A stretch of 64,000 nt of DNA from Beta vulgaris subsp. vulgaris (lineage: Eukaryota; Streptophyta; Magnoliopsida; Caryophyllales; Amaranthaceae): NCBI RefSeq assembly GCF_026745355.1, contig NC_079209.1, forward strand, positions 11,256,535 to 11,320,534, in the 5' to 3' direction. Within the stretch, counting starts at the first letter, position 1, and every line of letters starts with the position of its first letter. Shown one piece after another: positions 55,701 to 64,000 of the stretch. A program made the position numbers and the translations under genes. The notes beneath the pieces were generated by a model, which saw only the letters and a list, made by a program, of their open reading frames with translations, was not told the DNA's origin and did no database searches.

Positions 55701-57414
55701 CTTTCATCTCCGAAACGAACAAATCCATAACCCTTTGATCTACTTGTCAGTCTATCTATCACAACCTTAGCACCTTTTACAGATGGATAGCGAACTCTAA
55801 ATGTCTCTTGCAATGTGTAATCAGTAACATCTGGAGCTAAATCCCCAACAAAAATTGTATAATCAGAAGCATCCTCTCCACGCTTCTCACCAGATCCATA
55901 GAAAGCCCAATTCAGTCTGTAGTTTTGCTCAACATTTGGCATCAAGGTGTTATTGTAAGTCTGCAAAATCCTTTCAGCAGCAGCATGGGTGGAAAACTCA
56001 ATAAATCCATAGCACTCTGACTGCATGGTTTGCTTATTACGGATGATTTTAACATTAACAAGCTGCAAAATAAAGTAATATTGGTTGGTCCATAAAAAAG
56101 AAATACACCAGAACCCTGTGCAATTGTGGGCATGGAAATAACATATCATACATGGTAAAATAATATTTCACAAATAAAAAGCCAACAAAAGAAACACTGC
56201 AGCCAAAATGCCTCCCAAAACAAGGCCATTGACCACACTGGAGAACAACCTCCCAACTCTTGCAGAATGCAATCAATCAAACCCTTAAGCTTCCCAAATG
56301 ATATTCCGTAAAGATCCCTATAACCAACCTTACTAGCCAGTCAAATCTCGCTCATCCACAGCTTACGACTTAACGATAACAACCTTCTTACTTCAGTTTA
56401 GTAGCAAGTTCTCAAATCAATGTAAAAATCATAACCAATATCTCTAATAATTCTCGGCTATTAATGGTTTAGATTTATACTTGATGCAAGTAAAACACAA
56501 CCCAAAACACAGCATCGTACAAATTTCATCTCAGCGGACACCAACAAAAGCGAAGAAAGAAGAAAAAAAAAATAACTACCTGCTTTAATTAAACAACCAA
56601 AAAAAAAAGACAAGATAACCGTATCTCTATCCTTTCAAATCACAAACCTCCCCCGTCAGAAAAAACCGCCATTATCATCCCAAACCATATATTAATCACG
56701 TGCATATAAGACTAGTAATCAACAAAAAAACACCTCAACAACACAAACAACCCCACAGAACATCCCAAAACAAGAACCACCTCATATTTTCACCGCCCAA
56801 AGCTTGCTTCACAGCTCAAATCCTAAATTCAACACAAAAACTCCAATCTTCATCATCTTTTACAACATACACAAACACTAAATGAACAAAAAACATAACA
56901 CGTAATAAATCTCAAACATAAATCCACATCCACAAATAATGAATAAACACCATAAAAAAGATCAAGTCTTCCATGACCTAAATCAAAAAAGGTCAACCCT
57001 AACCAAATCAAATCACCAACTTTATATAAAAATCTCATAAAACAAATATGAAACAATTAATCCATAGATTCATTTATAAAAGCTACAATATACCTCGCCG
57101 GATTGAGCGAAACAAGTACGAATATAATTCTCGTCCATCCAATACTGCAGATCTCCAATCCAAAGAGTACGAATCTCATCAGCGTTAGCAGGCGGTTGTT
57201 GTTGCGGTTGTTGCTGATACTGTTGCGCAGGTTGTTGAGCCCACACCTGTTGTGGTGCTTGTTGCTGCTGTTGTTGAGCCATCCATGGCTGCTGTTGTTG
57301 TTGTTGTTGCTGTTGTTGATATTGTTGATGGTAGTGTTGATCCATAGGAGGTTGCGCCGCCATTGATGGAGGTTGTGGAGCAACCATGCCTGGTTGTTGT
57401 CCTGGTTGCATCAT
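52753..57414 (-). CDS. RBP45: RNA-binding protein of the RBP45/RBP47 family, three RRMs
   Basis: Seven exons (57414-57094, 56062-55600, 53748-53693, 53618-53488, 53387-53291, 53179-53006, 52755-52753) join in phase to 414 codons plus TGA. All introns are GT..AG. Residues 1-78 are Gln/Pro-rich (MMQPGQQPGMVAPQ, then polyQ). RRM1 has LWIGDL (84-89) and CYGFIEFS (124-131). RRM2 has IFVGDL (177-182) and KGYGFVRF (217-224). RRM3 has IFVGNL (281-286) and KQCGFVQF (314-321). The C-terminus is Tyr/Gly/Gln-rich (YYGGYPGYGGYAMPQQ). Plant RBP45/47 proteins are hnRNP-like, bind U-rich and poly(A) RNA and join stress granules. ADEIRTLWIGDLQYWMDEN is closest, from memory, to RBP45C. The TGA falls on the first codon of the last exon. 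Confidence 0.92.
57170..57345 (-). repeat. CAA/CAG repeat encoding polyglutamine in the RBP45-type gene
   Basis: Runs of mixed CAA and CAG codons (plus-strand TTGTTGTTGCTG) encode Gln tracts at residues 33-42, 47-52 and 64-73. Such tracts are usual in this family. Confidence 0.75.
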
Positions 57415-57442
57415 TGTTTGACGTTGATTTGAGGAGAGAGAA

Positions 57443-57450
57443 AAACCCTA
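57443..57450 (+). promoter_or_regulatory. Telo-box-like AAACCCTA in the RBP45-type leader
   Basis: AAACCCTA lies about 30 bp upstream of the start codon among GA-rich leader sequence. Telo boxes occur in promoters and leaders of many plant growth-related and RNA-binding-protein genes. The orientation here is opposite to the gene. Confidence 0.35.
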
Positions 57451-57539
57451 GGAGAGAGAAAATTAGATATTTGAGGGAAGGAGGGAGAAAATATGAGATG
57501 AGAGGTAATCAATAGCAGCGCCAAAAATTTTATATGATT

Positions 57540-58539
57540 GCCATGGGACTAATGGGCCTTACGGTCATACCTAGTGGACTCGGAGTTTGGGCTTTTACCT
57601 ATTTTCGGACATCCCTGCGATCTTTGCTACTCTTTCCATCCTCAAATATGGTTTTCGTTTTAATTTCTATGATCAAACTTTAATGTCTTTAATCAAATGT
57701 ACTAAATTGATACTTTATTCATTCTTTTTAAATTGCAACGTTGTTCTTGTTTGGAAGTTTCATATTAATCGCAATATTTCCTTATTCACTTTGTCTCTCT
57801 CTTATTATATGGATCCTACTTTTTATCTATTTACATCTTTATCTTTCTCCTCTTCACATGAGTTTTTATATAAAAAATGTTTCAATAAGGTATGTTACAG
57901 TTATTGTAAAACGGAAAAAGTATATACAAAAAGCATGGTCATGTAATAATCTTGTTAGATTCGTCTCAATATTTAGATTCTAATAACATTTTTTATAATT
58001 TCTGTTAGGCAAATGCTGACGGATGTCACGGGGCGTTAGAGATCCATACGAGAAATGGGTATTCTACAAATATCCTAGTTCTGTTAGGATTTATATTGTC
58101 ATTACTACAAAATCCTAATCCTAGTTCTGCTAAGATTGTGAAGAAATGATCATTTCTCATATGGATCAATTAGATAACACTAATGTATCTTATCTATAAT
58201 AATTCTAGTTCCTAAATAAATTACTTTCTCAAACATGCATCCCTGTGTCAAACAAGCATTTCTGAAGCGTTAGATAACAATAATAGATCTTACTTATATT
58301 AATCCTATTCTAAAAAAAATTACTTTATTTAACTAAAAATTTTACCTTTCTACTGAGAATAAAAAGGGAAAAGTTTCAGAGTTGGCGATAATTCTACTAT
58401 TCTATAAGCACTGGCACGAATTCGGCTTTTTTTGAAGAACGTATATCTTGCGCATGCATACCATATTCTCATCTCTCTCAAAACTTCTAATTGATTAAGT
58501 TCATATTCGACACTTCGTAAAATATGCGTCATATTCTTA
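57540..58539. other. Upstream region of the RBP45-type gene, MITE-like
   Basis: ACTCTTTCCATCCTCAAATATGG near 57626 and the TTAGATTCGTCTCAATATTTAG block near 57955 resemble Stowaway interiors. A second block repeats GCGTTAGATAACA and ATCCTAGTTCTG (58030-58290). Boundaries could not be fixed, and no gene was recognised. Confidence 0.35.
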
Positions 58540-58900
58540 GGCTATGTTTAGTTCACTTGAAATTTTTTGATCTGAACTTATCTGAATTGATCTGAACTTA
58601 TTTTATCTGATCTGATCTGAACTGATCTGATCTGATCTGATCTGATTACAAGATCTTATCTTTTAGATTTTTCTCAATATATAAGAAAAAAAATATAGTC
58701 ATATGGGGTCTTCGTCTCAATAAGTACTTTATTAATATTCAATTATTATAATTTTTACTAATATGTAATGAAAGATATTTAATAGTATAATGATTTTTAA
58801 ATATAAGCAAGATCTGATTTGATTTGATCTGAACTTACTTTTTCTGATCTGATCTAATTAGATTTGAAATAAGCAAAAATAAGGTGAACTGAACATAGCC
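58540..58900. mobile_element. Tourist-like MITE, 361 bp, GATCTGAACTT-rich
   Basis: Inverted ends GGCTATGTTTAGTTCACTT and AGGTGAACTGAACATAGCC are flanked by TTA at 58537-58539 and 58901-58903. Subterminal regions are stacked GATCTGAACTTATCTG and GATCTGATCTG. Its middle (58664-58790) is similar to 62440-62575. Confidence 0.8.
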
Positions 58901-59193
58901 TTAGTAGTAGTGATTCAGTGAATTTTACTATACTTCTGTAGTGTATATATTGTAGACTTGTAGTACATATTTCTACGGCACGGATTTAGTGGAGGTTTTC
59001 ACTCTTCAAAGAAACGAAACACCTAATGCAAAGAAGATTCAGCACATGATTAATTAGGAAGGAAAGAGACAATTCTTATCTAACGCCATTGATAAATAGT
59101 ACAATAGTTCAAAATTATTTAGTGGTAGTGTTGTTTCTATAGCGTTAATGATTAATAGTATAGTAGTTCAAATGTACAATTGATTAATTCATA

Positions 59194-59913
59194 CTTCCTT
59201 CGTTTCTTTTTACTTACAACTGTTTGACTTTTACACTATCACCAACTATACTTAGGGTGCGTTCTATTCAACTTATTGGCCCTGAACTTATTGGACTTTA
59301 TCTGAACTGAACTTATTGAACCTGAACTGAACTTATTGGAACTTATTAAACCTGATTGGACCTGATTCAACTTATTGGACCTGATTGAACCTGATTGGAA
59401 CTTATTGGACCTTATTGGAACTTATTGACCTTATTGAAACTTATTAGACCTTATTGGCCCTGATTGAAACTTATTAGACCTTATTGGACCTGATTGAAAC
59501 TTATTAGACCTTATTGACCTGATTGAAACTTATTTGACCTTATTAGACAAAAAAATTGATCATTAATAACATAAATATTACCACTAACGTAAATACTACC
59601 CCTCAAAATTTTTTATGGAGTAATAATTATTATAATTCGTCCTTTAAAAAATAATGATTATTAATTATCTCTTATGATAATTAATTTAACAAAAAAATTT
59701 ACTATTTATATATTTGCCTATACATAACTTTCACCACTAATATATCTAATAGTCTTGTTTTGATTTTATAAAACACTAGTAGAAAAGCAAAAATTTTAAT
59801 ATGAATAATAAAATAATAGACATAATACAAATAAAAATAAAATAATAGACATAATACAAATAAATAATAAAATAATGTAATTATAATTATTATTGCAAAA
59901 TATTGTAATTATA

Positions 59914-59952
<39 letters not shown>

Positions 59953-60718
59953 GTTAACCTTAATTATTTGACCATACTTATAATATTATTTAATAGCAAT
60001 ATGAATAATCATATAAAATAGACAATAATACAAGTATAATAATATACATTGTGGTACTTTAATAAAAAATTCTAATAATAACATAATCAGCTAATAGTAA
60101 TATGAATAATAAAATAATAGACATAAATAATAAAATAAATACAATTAAAATAATAGACACTAATACAAGTATAATACTATATAATCATTGTGGTACTTTA
60201 ATTAAAATTCTAATAATAACATAATAAGCTAATAGTGATATGAAATTATGAATAACAAAATAATGGACAATAATACAAATGTTTATTAAACATTGACTAT
60301 TTGGACCTTATTAGACCTGATTGGAACTTATTGGACCTTATTAGACCTGATTGGAACTTATTGCACCTGATTGGAACTTATTGCACCTGATTGGAACTTA
60401 TTGGACCTTATAAACCTTATTGGAACTTATTGCCCTTATTAGACCTTATTGCAACTTATCTGAACTTATCTGAACTTATTGGACCTGAGACTTAATTTTT
60501 TAAGTTGAACAGAACGCACCCTTAGTTTATGTTTGGTGATTTATAGTTAAGGAAAAACATATTCGTGTGGGATCTTATTAGATTCGTCTGATTATATATT
60601 TTCTGAATATATACTTTTTATAATTTTTAATTATAAGTAATTAAACTTATTGATGGTTGAAATTATGCATTGACAAGCGTGAAAGTCAAACTGTTGCAAG
60701 TAAAAGAAACATAGGAAG
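59194..60718. mobile_element. Stowaway MITE split by a Harbinger element
   Basis: The outer ends CTTCCTTCGTTTCTTTTTAC and the complement of CTTCCTATGTTTCTTTTACT extend into AACTGTTTGACTTT, with TA at both boundaries. Without the inner element (59255-60521) and one TTA the Stowaway is about 255 bp, the normal size. Confidence 0.75.
59255..60521. mobile_element. Harbinger-type nonautonomous element, copy 1 (1267 bp)
   Basis: TIRs are GGGTGCGTTCTATTCAACTT and AAGTTGAACAGAACGCACCC. The TTA target duplication lies at 59252-59254 and 60522-60524. About 300 bp at the left and 230 bp at the right are packed with AACTTATTGGACCTGATTGG-type repeats, in the same orientation at both ends. The centre is AT-rich with an ATT microsatellite (about 59915-59953). 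It corresponds to copy 2 without the transposase segment. Confidence 0.85.
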
Positions 60719-60774
60719 TATATGACTGCATTTATTACCACGATTTCTATGTATTTTTTTATTTTTCTCACTTA

Positions 60775-62403
60775 GGGTGCGTTCTATTCAACTTATTGGA
60801 CCTGAACTTATTGGAACTTATCTGAACTGAACTTATTGAACCTGAACTGAACTTATTGGAACTTATTAAACCTGATTGGACCTGATTGGACCTGATTCAA
60901 CTTATTGGACCTGATTGAACCTATTGGAACTTATTGGACCTGATTGACCTGATTGACCTTATTGGACCTTATTGGAACTTATTGACCCTGATTAAAACTT
61001 ATTAGACCTTATTGGACCTGATTGAAACTTATTAGACCTTATTGAACCTGATTGAAACTTATTTGACCTTATTAGACAAAAACATTAACCATGAATAACA
61101 TAAATATTACCACTAACGTAAATACTACCCCTCAAAATTTTTTATGGAATAATATCGTTTTTGCACTAACAGGAAAATATTATTTGGTTGACTCTGGATA
61201 TTCAAATTCTACCGGGTATTTGAGTCCATATCAAGAGAAAGATTTGAGAGTTCATACTCCTGAATTTAGGAATGGTCCTCCACCAAAGGGAAAGTTAGAG
61301 CATTTTAATTATCGACATTCTTCATTACGTGGGACTGTTGAAAGAATTTTTGGTGTACTAAAAAATAGATGGAAGATTCTAAGAATGATGCCGAAGATGG
61401 ATGATGCTTACCAGTTGGCTATCATCGTGCAACATGCACGCTACATAATTTTATTCATTTACATGATTTAGGAATTCCAGTTTCGCAAGTAGTTGAAACC
61501 ATGGAACCAAGAGCTGATTTAAATTTGACTGACAAGACGAGAACAAAGAATATGGAGATAACTCGGGCGAAAATTGCAGATGAAATATGGTTGGCTGTTG
61601 ATGAAGAAAACGTATTGATTGAAGAGGATGATGTAGAAGATGAAGAAAGATACTCCGATGAAGAAAGATACTCCAGTGATGATAATGAAGCAATCAATTG
61701 ATAACATTTATATCTTTCATAGTTATTAGTAACGAAAAATGTTATCTCTAGTTATTTAAAGACGAATTGCAAAATATTGTAATTATAATTATTATTATTA
61801 TTGTTAACCTTAATTATTTGACCATGATTATAATATTATTCTAGCAATATGAATAATCAAATAATAGACAATAATACAAGTATAATACTATACATTGTGG
61901 TACTTTAATAAAAATTCTAATAATAACATAATCAGCTAATAGTAATATGAATAATAAAATAATAGACATAATACAAATAAATAATAAAATAATAGACATA
62001 ATACAAAAATAATAAAATAATACACTAATACAAGTATAATACTATATACTTGTGGTACTTTAATTAAAATTCTAATAATAACATATTCGCTAATAGTGAT
62101 ATGAAATTATGAATAACAAAATAGTGGACAATAATACAAATGTTTATTAAACATTGACTATTTGGACCTTATTGGACCTTATTAGACCTGATTGGAACTT
62201 ATTGGACCTTATTAGACCTGATTGGAACTTATTGCACCTGATTGGAACTTATTGCACCTGATTGGAACTTATTGGACCTTATTAGACCTTATTGGAACTT
62301 ATTGCACTTATTAGACCTTATTGCAACTTATCTGAACTTATCTGAACTTATCTGAACTTATTGGACCTGAAATCTAATTTTTTAAGTTGAACAGAACGCA
62401 CCC
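60775..62403 (+). mobile_element. Harbinger-type element, copy 2 (1629 bp) with transposase remnant
   Basis: It has the same TIRs and subterminal repeats as copy 1, with TTA at 60772-60774 and 62404-62406. It shares the left segment with copy 1 up to about 61148 and the right segment from about 61775. Between these lies the C-terminal half of a DDE transposase. It begins 254 bp after copy 1 ends. Confidence 0.85.
61172..61701 (+). pseudogene. Harbinger DDE_Tnp_4 transposase, C-terminal half
   Basis: The frame encodes GKYYLVDSGYSNSTGYLSPY, with the second catalytic Asp in VDSGY. EHFNYRHSSLRGTVERIFGV follows, with the catalytic Glu in VERIFG, then LKNRWKILRMMPKM. A one-base shift near 61430 moves to ACTLHNFIHLHDLGIPVSQV and an acidic C-terminus (EEDDVEDEERYSDEERYSS), ending at 61701. 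The N-terminal half, with the first Asp, is missing. An ATG at 61091 opens into the frame but its first 27 codons are element sequence, not transposase. Confidence 0.8.
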
Positions 62404-62406
62404 TTA

Positions 62407-62787
62407 GTATCTTGATACTATTCACAATGAGAGAGAATCTTTTAAATTTTTCTCAATATATAAGAAAAAATATAGTCATGTTGGATTTTGTTTGATTCGT
62501 CTCATTGAGTGCTTTATTAATATTCAATTATTATAATTTTTACAATTATGTAATGAAAGATATTTAATGTAGAATAAGTGTGTCGGCAAATGTGCAAAAT
62601 CAAAGTAGGAAAGATAAAAAAAATACAGAGGGGGTATCTACTAACAAAATTTTGGACAATGCTACATCTACCGGATGAATAATTAACCCACTAAAATAAA
62701 GAATTAAAAAACTATTAAAACTCGTGAGTGGATTCACTATTTATTTATTCTATTTTTAGTGGGTTGTTGACCCACTAGATAGATACT
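62407..62787. other. Spacer with Stowaway-like interior sequence
   Basis: 62440-62575 closely resembles 58664-58790 (TTTCTCAATATATAAGAAAAA.. ATTCGTCTCA.. GAAAGATATTTAAT). The remainder is AT-rich with no gene. Confidence 0.5.
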
Positions 62788-62809
62788 CACTAGGGGAAAA
62801 AACATAAAG

Positions 62810-63018
62810 GGCTGCGCAGGAAGGGCTGCGCTTTTCGTAAAAGCGCAGCCCTACTAGTGAAAGGCTACGCTTATTTAAAAAAGCGCAGCCCTACTAAGCA
62901 GAAGGGTTGCGCTTATTTAAAAAAGCGCAGCCCTTCACTAGTAGGGCTGCGCTTTTTTAAATAAGCGCAGCCCTTCTGTAGGTAAGAAGGGCTGCGCTTT
63001 TTTAAAAAAGCGCAGCCC
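62810..63018. repeat. Subterminal hairpin array 1, GGGCTGCGC/GCGCAGCCC
   Basis: At least five alternating arms of AAGGGCTGCGCTTTTTTAAA and its complement give hairpins with stems of 12-17 bp. Some are perfect palindromes around TTTTTTAAAAAA. Confidence 0.9.
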
Positions 63019-63424
63019 TTCCTGAAAAAATTTGAAATTTCGGAATCGCGGGCTTTGAAATATTGAGCGGGAATTCGTCAAAATATATTATCCCTCATTC
63101 TCTCTCCTCTCTCACGTCCCTCATTATTCCTCTTCTCTCTCATCCTCTTCTCTCTCAAAAACTCCCATAAACATTTGCGACAAAACCTTGAAATGATTTG
63201 CACTAAACATGGCGACGGAGTCCGATTGCCTATTGTGATACCTTTTCGGAAGCGGAACGAGCCAACGAGTCAAACTCACCGCTATGCCGTGATTAGGCTT
63301 TTTAAGCCATCCGAGTTCGTTTAAGCCTCCAAATAACCATTTTAAGTTTTTCCGAAATTTTTTTTTCCTTAAATTATGTATTTGGGTTTTGTTTTATGTA
63401 TTAAAACATTATTAGGTTGTAGTT

Positions 63425-63715
63425 CTTGTATTTTCAGATCTATAATGTTCTTGATATTCTCTTTGTTTATATGTTTTGTAATTTGTATACTTCTCTTGTT
63501 TATATGTTTTGATTAATGTTCTTGTATACTTCTCTTGTTTTGATTAATGCTTTAACCTCATTTTGATTAATGTTATTCTTGTATGCTTCTCTTTGTTTAT
63601 TTTGATTAATGTTCTTGTATACTTCTCTTTTTATATAATTTCTTGTATTTTCATCTTTGTTTTGATTAATGTTCTTGTATACTTATTGTATACTTCTCTT
63701 TGTATATTAGTTTTT
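63425..63715 (+). repeat. T-rich minisatellite TTTTGATTAATGTTCTTGTA
   Basis: Five or six degenerate units of about 35-45 bp combine TTTTGATTAATGTTCTTGTA with TACTTCTCTTTGTTTAT. The hydrophobic reading frame over it is a product of the T-rich repeat. Confidence 0.65.
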
Positions 63716-63848
63716 GTTCCTTTTTTTCATTTTCTTTTCATTTTTTTGGTTTAGTATTTTCGTTTCGTTTTCTTCTCTTCTGTTTAATTTCAGAAAATGT
63801 GAGATTATGAGTAAAAAAATGACAAAAAAAATTTTTTTTTTTTTGGTA

Positions 63849-64000
63849 GGAAGGGCTGCGCTAGTTAGGAAAAAGCGCAGCCCTTTAGCCCAGAAGGGCT
63901 GCGCTTTTTCTTAACTAGCGCAGCCCTTCTGGGCTAGAAGGCTGCGCTTTTCCTAACTAGCGCAGCCCTTCTAGCTTAAGGGCTGCGCTTTTCTAGCGCA
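63849..64000. repeat. Hairpin array 2, GGGCTGCGC with TAACTAGC spacer
   Basis: This is a second series of AAGGGCTGCGC arms, here joined by TTTTTCTTAACTAGCGC or AGTTAGGAAAAAGCGC instead of T/A runs. The variant spacer distinguishes it from array 1. It is cut by the window end. Confidence 0.85.

Larger units (their letters stand above)
62788..64000. mobile_element. CACTA (EnSpm) element terminus, runs off the window
   Basis: It starts CACTAGGGGAAAAAACATAA after a candidate 3-bp target site ACT (62785-62787). Immediately inside are hairpin-forming GGGCTGCGC repeats, the subterminal repeat style of plant CACTA elements. From 63020 to 63330 is a transcript-leader-like stretch (CTCTCTCCTCTCTCACG and an ATG at 63209 with a short frame). 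A T-rich repeat region and a second hairpin array reach the window edge. No TNPD-type transposase is visible here. Confidence 0.75.

Noticed and set aside
62810..63018. CRISPR-like repeated palindromes
   Set aside because: Spacers are not unique and the context is a plant CACTA terminus; these are subterminal repeats.
63563..63914. Very hydrophobic Leu/Phe/Val frames
   Set aside because: Translation of a T-rich minisatellite and poly-T run; not a membrane protein.

Overview
This is a plant nuclear window. It has spliced plant genes with GT..AG introns, an AT-rich background, and nearly every class of plant transposon. The Ulp1-type and GRF-zinc-finger transposon genes, and the style of the repeats, remind me of Amaranthaceae (spinach, quinoa or beet relatives). 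That placement is inference from memory, not a search result.

Three host genes can be supported. (1) A single-coding-exon AT-hook protein lies at 29841-30848 (+), with a probable 5'UTR exon near 27400-27504. (2) Mediator subunit 21 (MED21) lies at 44313-47740 (+), with four coding exons giving 169 aa and an Asn/Pro-rich insertion. (3) A three-RRM RNA-binding protein of the RBP45/RBP47 family lies at 52753-57414 (-), with seven exons giving 414 aa. For the last two, every intron phase works out in the reconstruction.

The rest is nested mobile DNA. Positions 1-1.9 kb hold two facing LINE 3' remnants. A Mutator-like element at 2027-6982 has 190-bp TIRs, a broken transposase on the minus strand and a broken GRF zinc-finger/coiled-coil/membrane gene on the plus strand. 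From about 7.0 to 26.7 kb runs one large minus-strand gene whose C-terminal part is a Ulp1 (C48)-like protease. Its introns and flanks are filled with CACTATATCA-type repeats, and it ends at 26.7 kb in a GTGCACACTA/TAGTGTGCAC hairpin. It is interrupted by a 12.4-kb Athila-type Ty3/gypsy element (11405-23804, TSD CCAAA), a 920-bp hAT element (7998-8917, TSD GCCATAGA) and a 1.05-kb insertion (25190-26241). Removing the Athila or hAT insertion rejoins the host reading frame exactly. A small relative of the same family (hairpin ends, ~21-bp TGATATAGTG array) sits in MED21 intron 1.

From 31 to 44 kb there is a Helitron-like element (32396-32933), a bounded PIF/Harbinger element with both of its genes (33331-37440), an abutting Tourist-like MITE (37444-38048), a LINE RNase H remnant split by a hAT MITE, a ~520-545-bp tandem repeat, and further hAT MITEs. 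From 48 to 51 kb are two hAT elements, one carrying a nested Stowaway-like element. From 57.5 to 62.4 kb is a MITE cluster with two related Harbinger elements full of AACTTATTGGACCTGATTGG-type repeats; one is nested in a Stowaway, and the other keeps the C-terminal half of a transposase. The last 1.2 kb begins a CACTA element (from 62788) with GGGCTGCGC hairpin arrays; it runs off the window.

The best candidates for something little described are the Ulp1-gene/CACTATATCA-repeat/hairpin-end element family and the Harbinger pair with directly oriented subterminal arrays.
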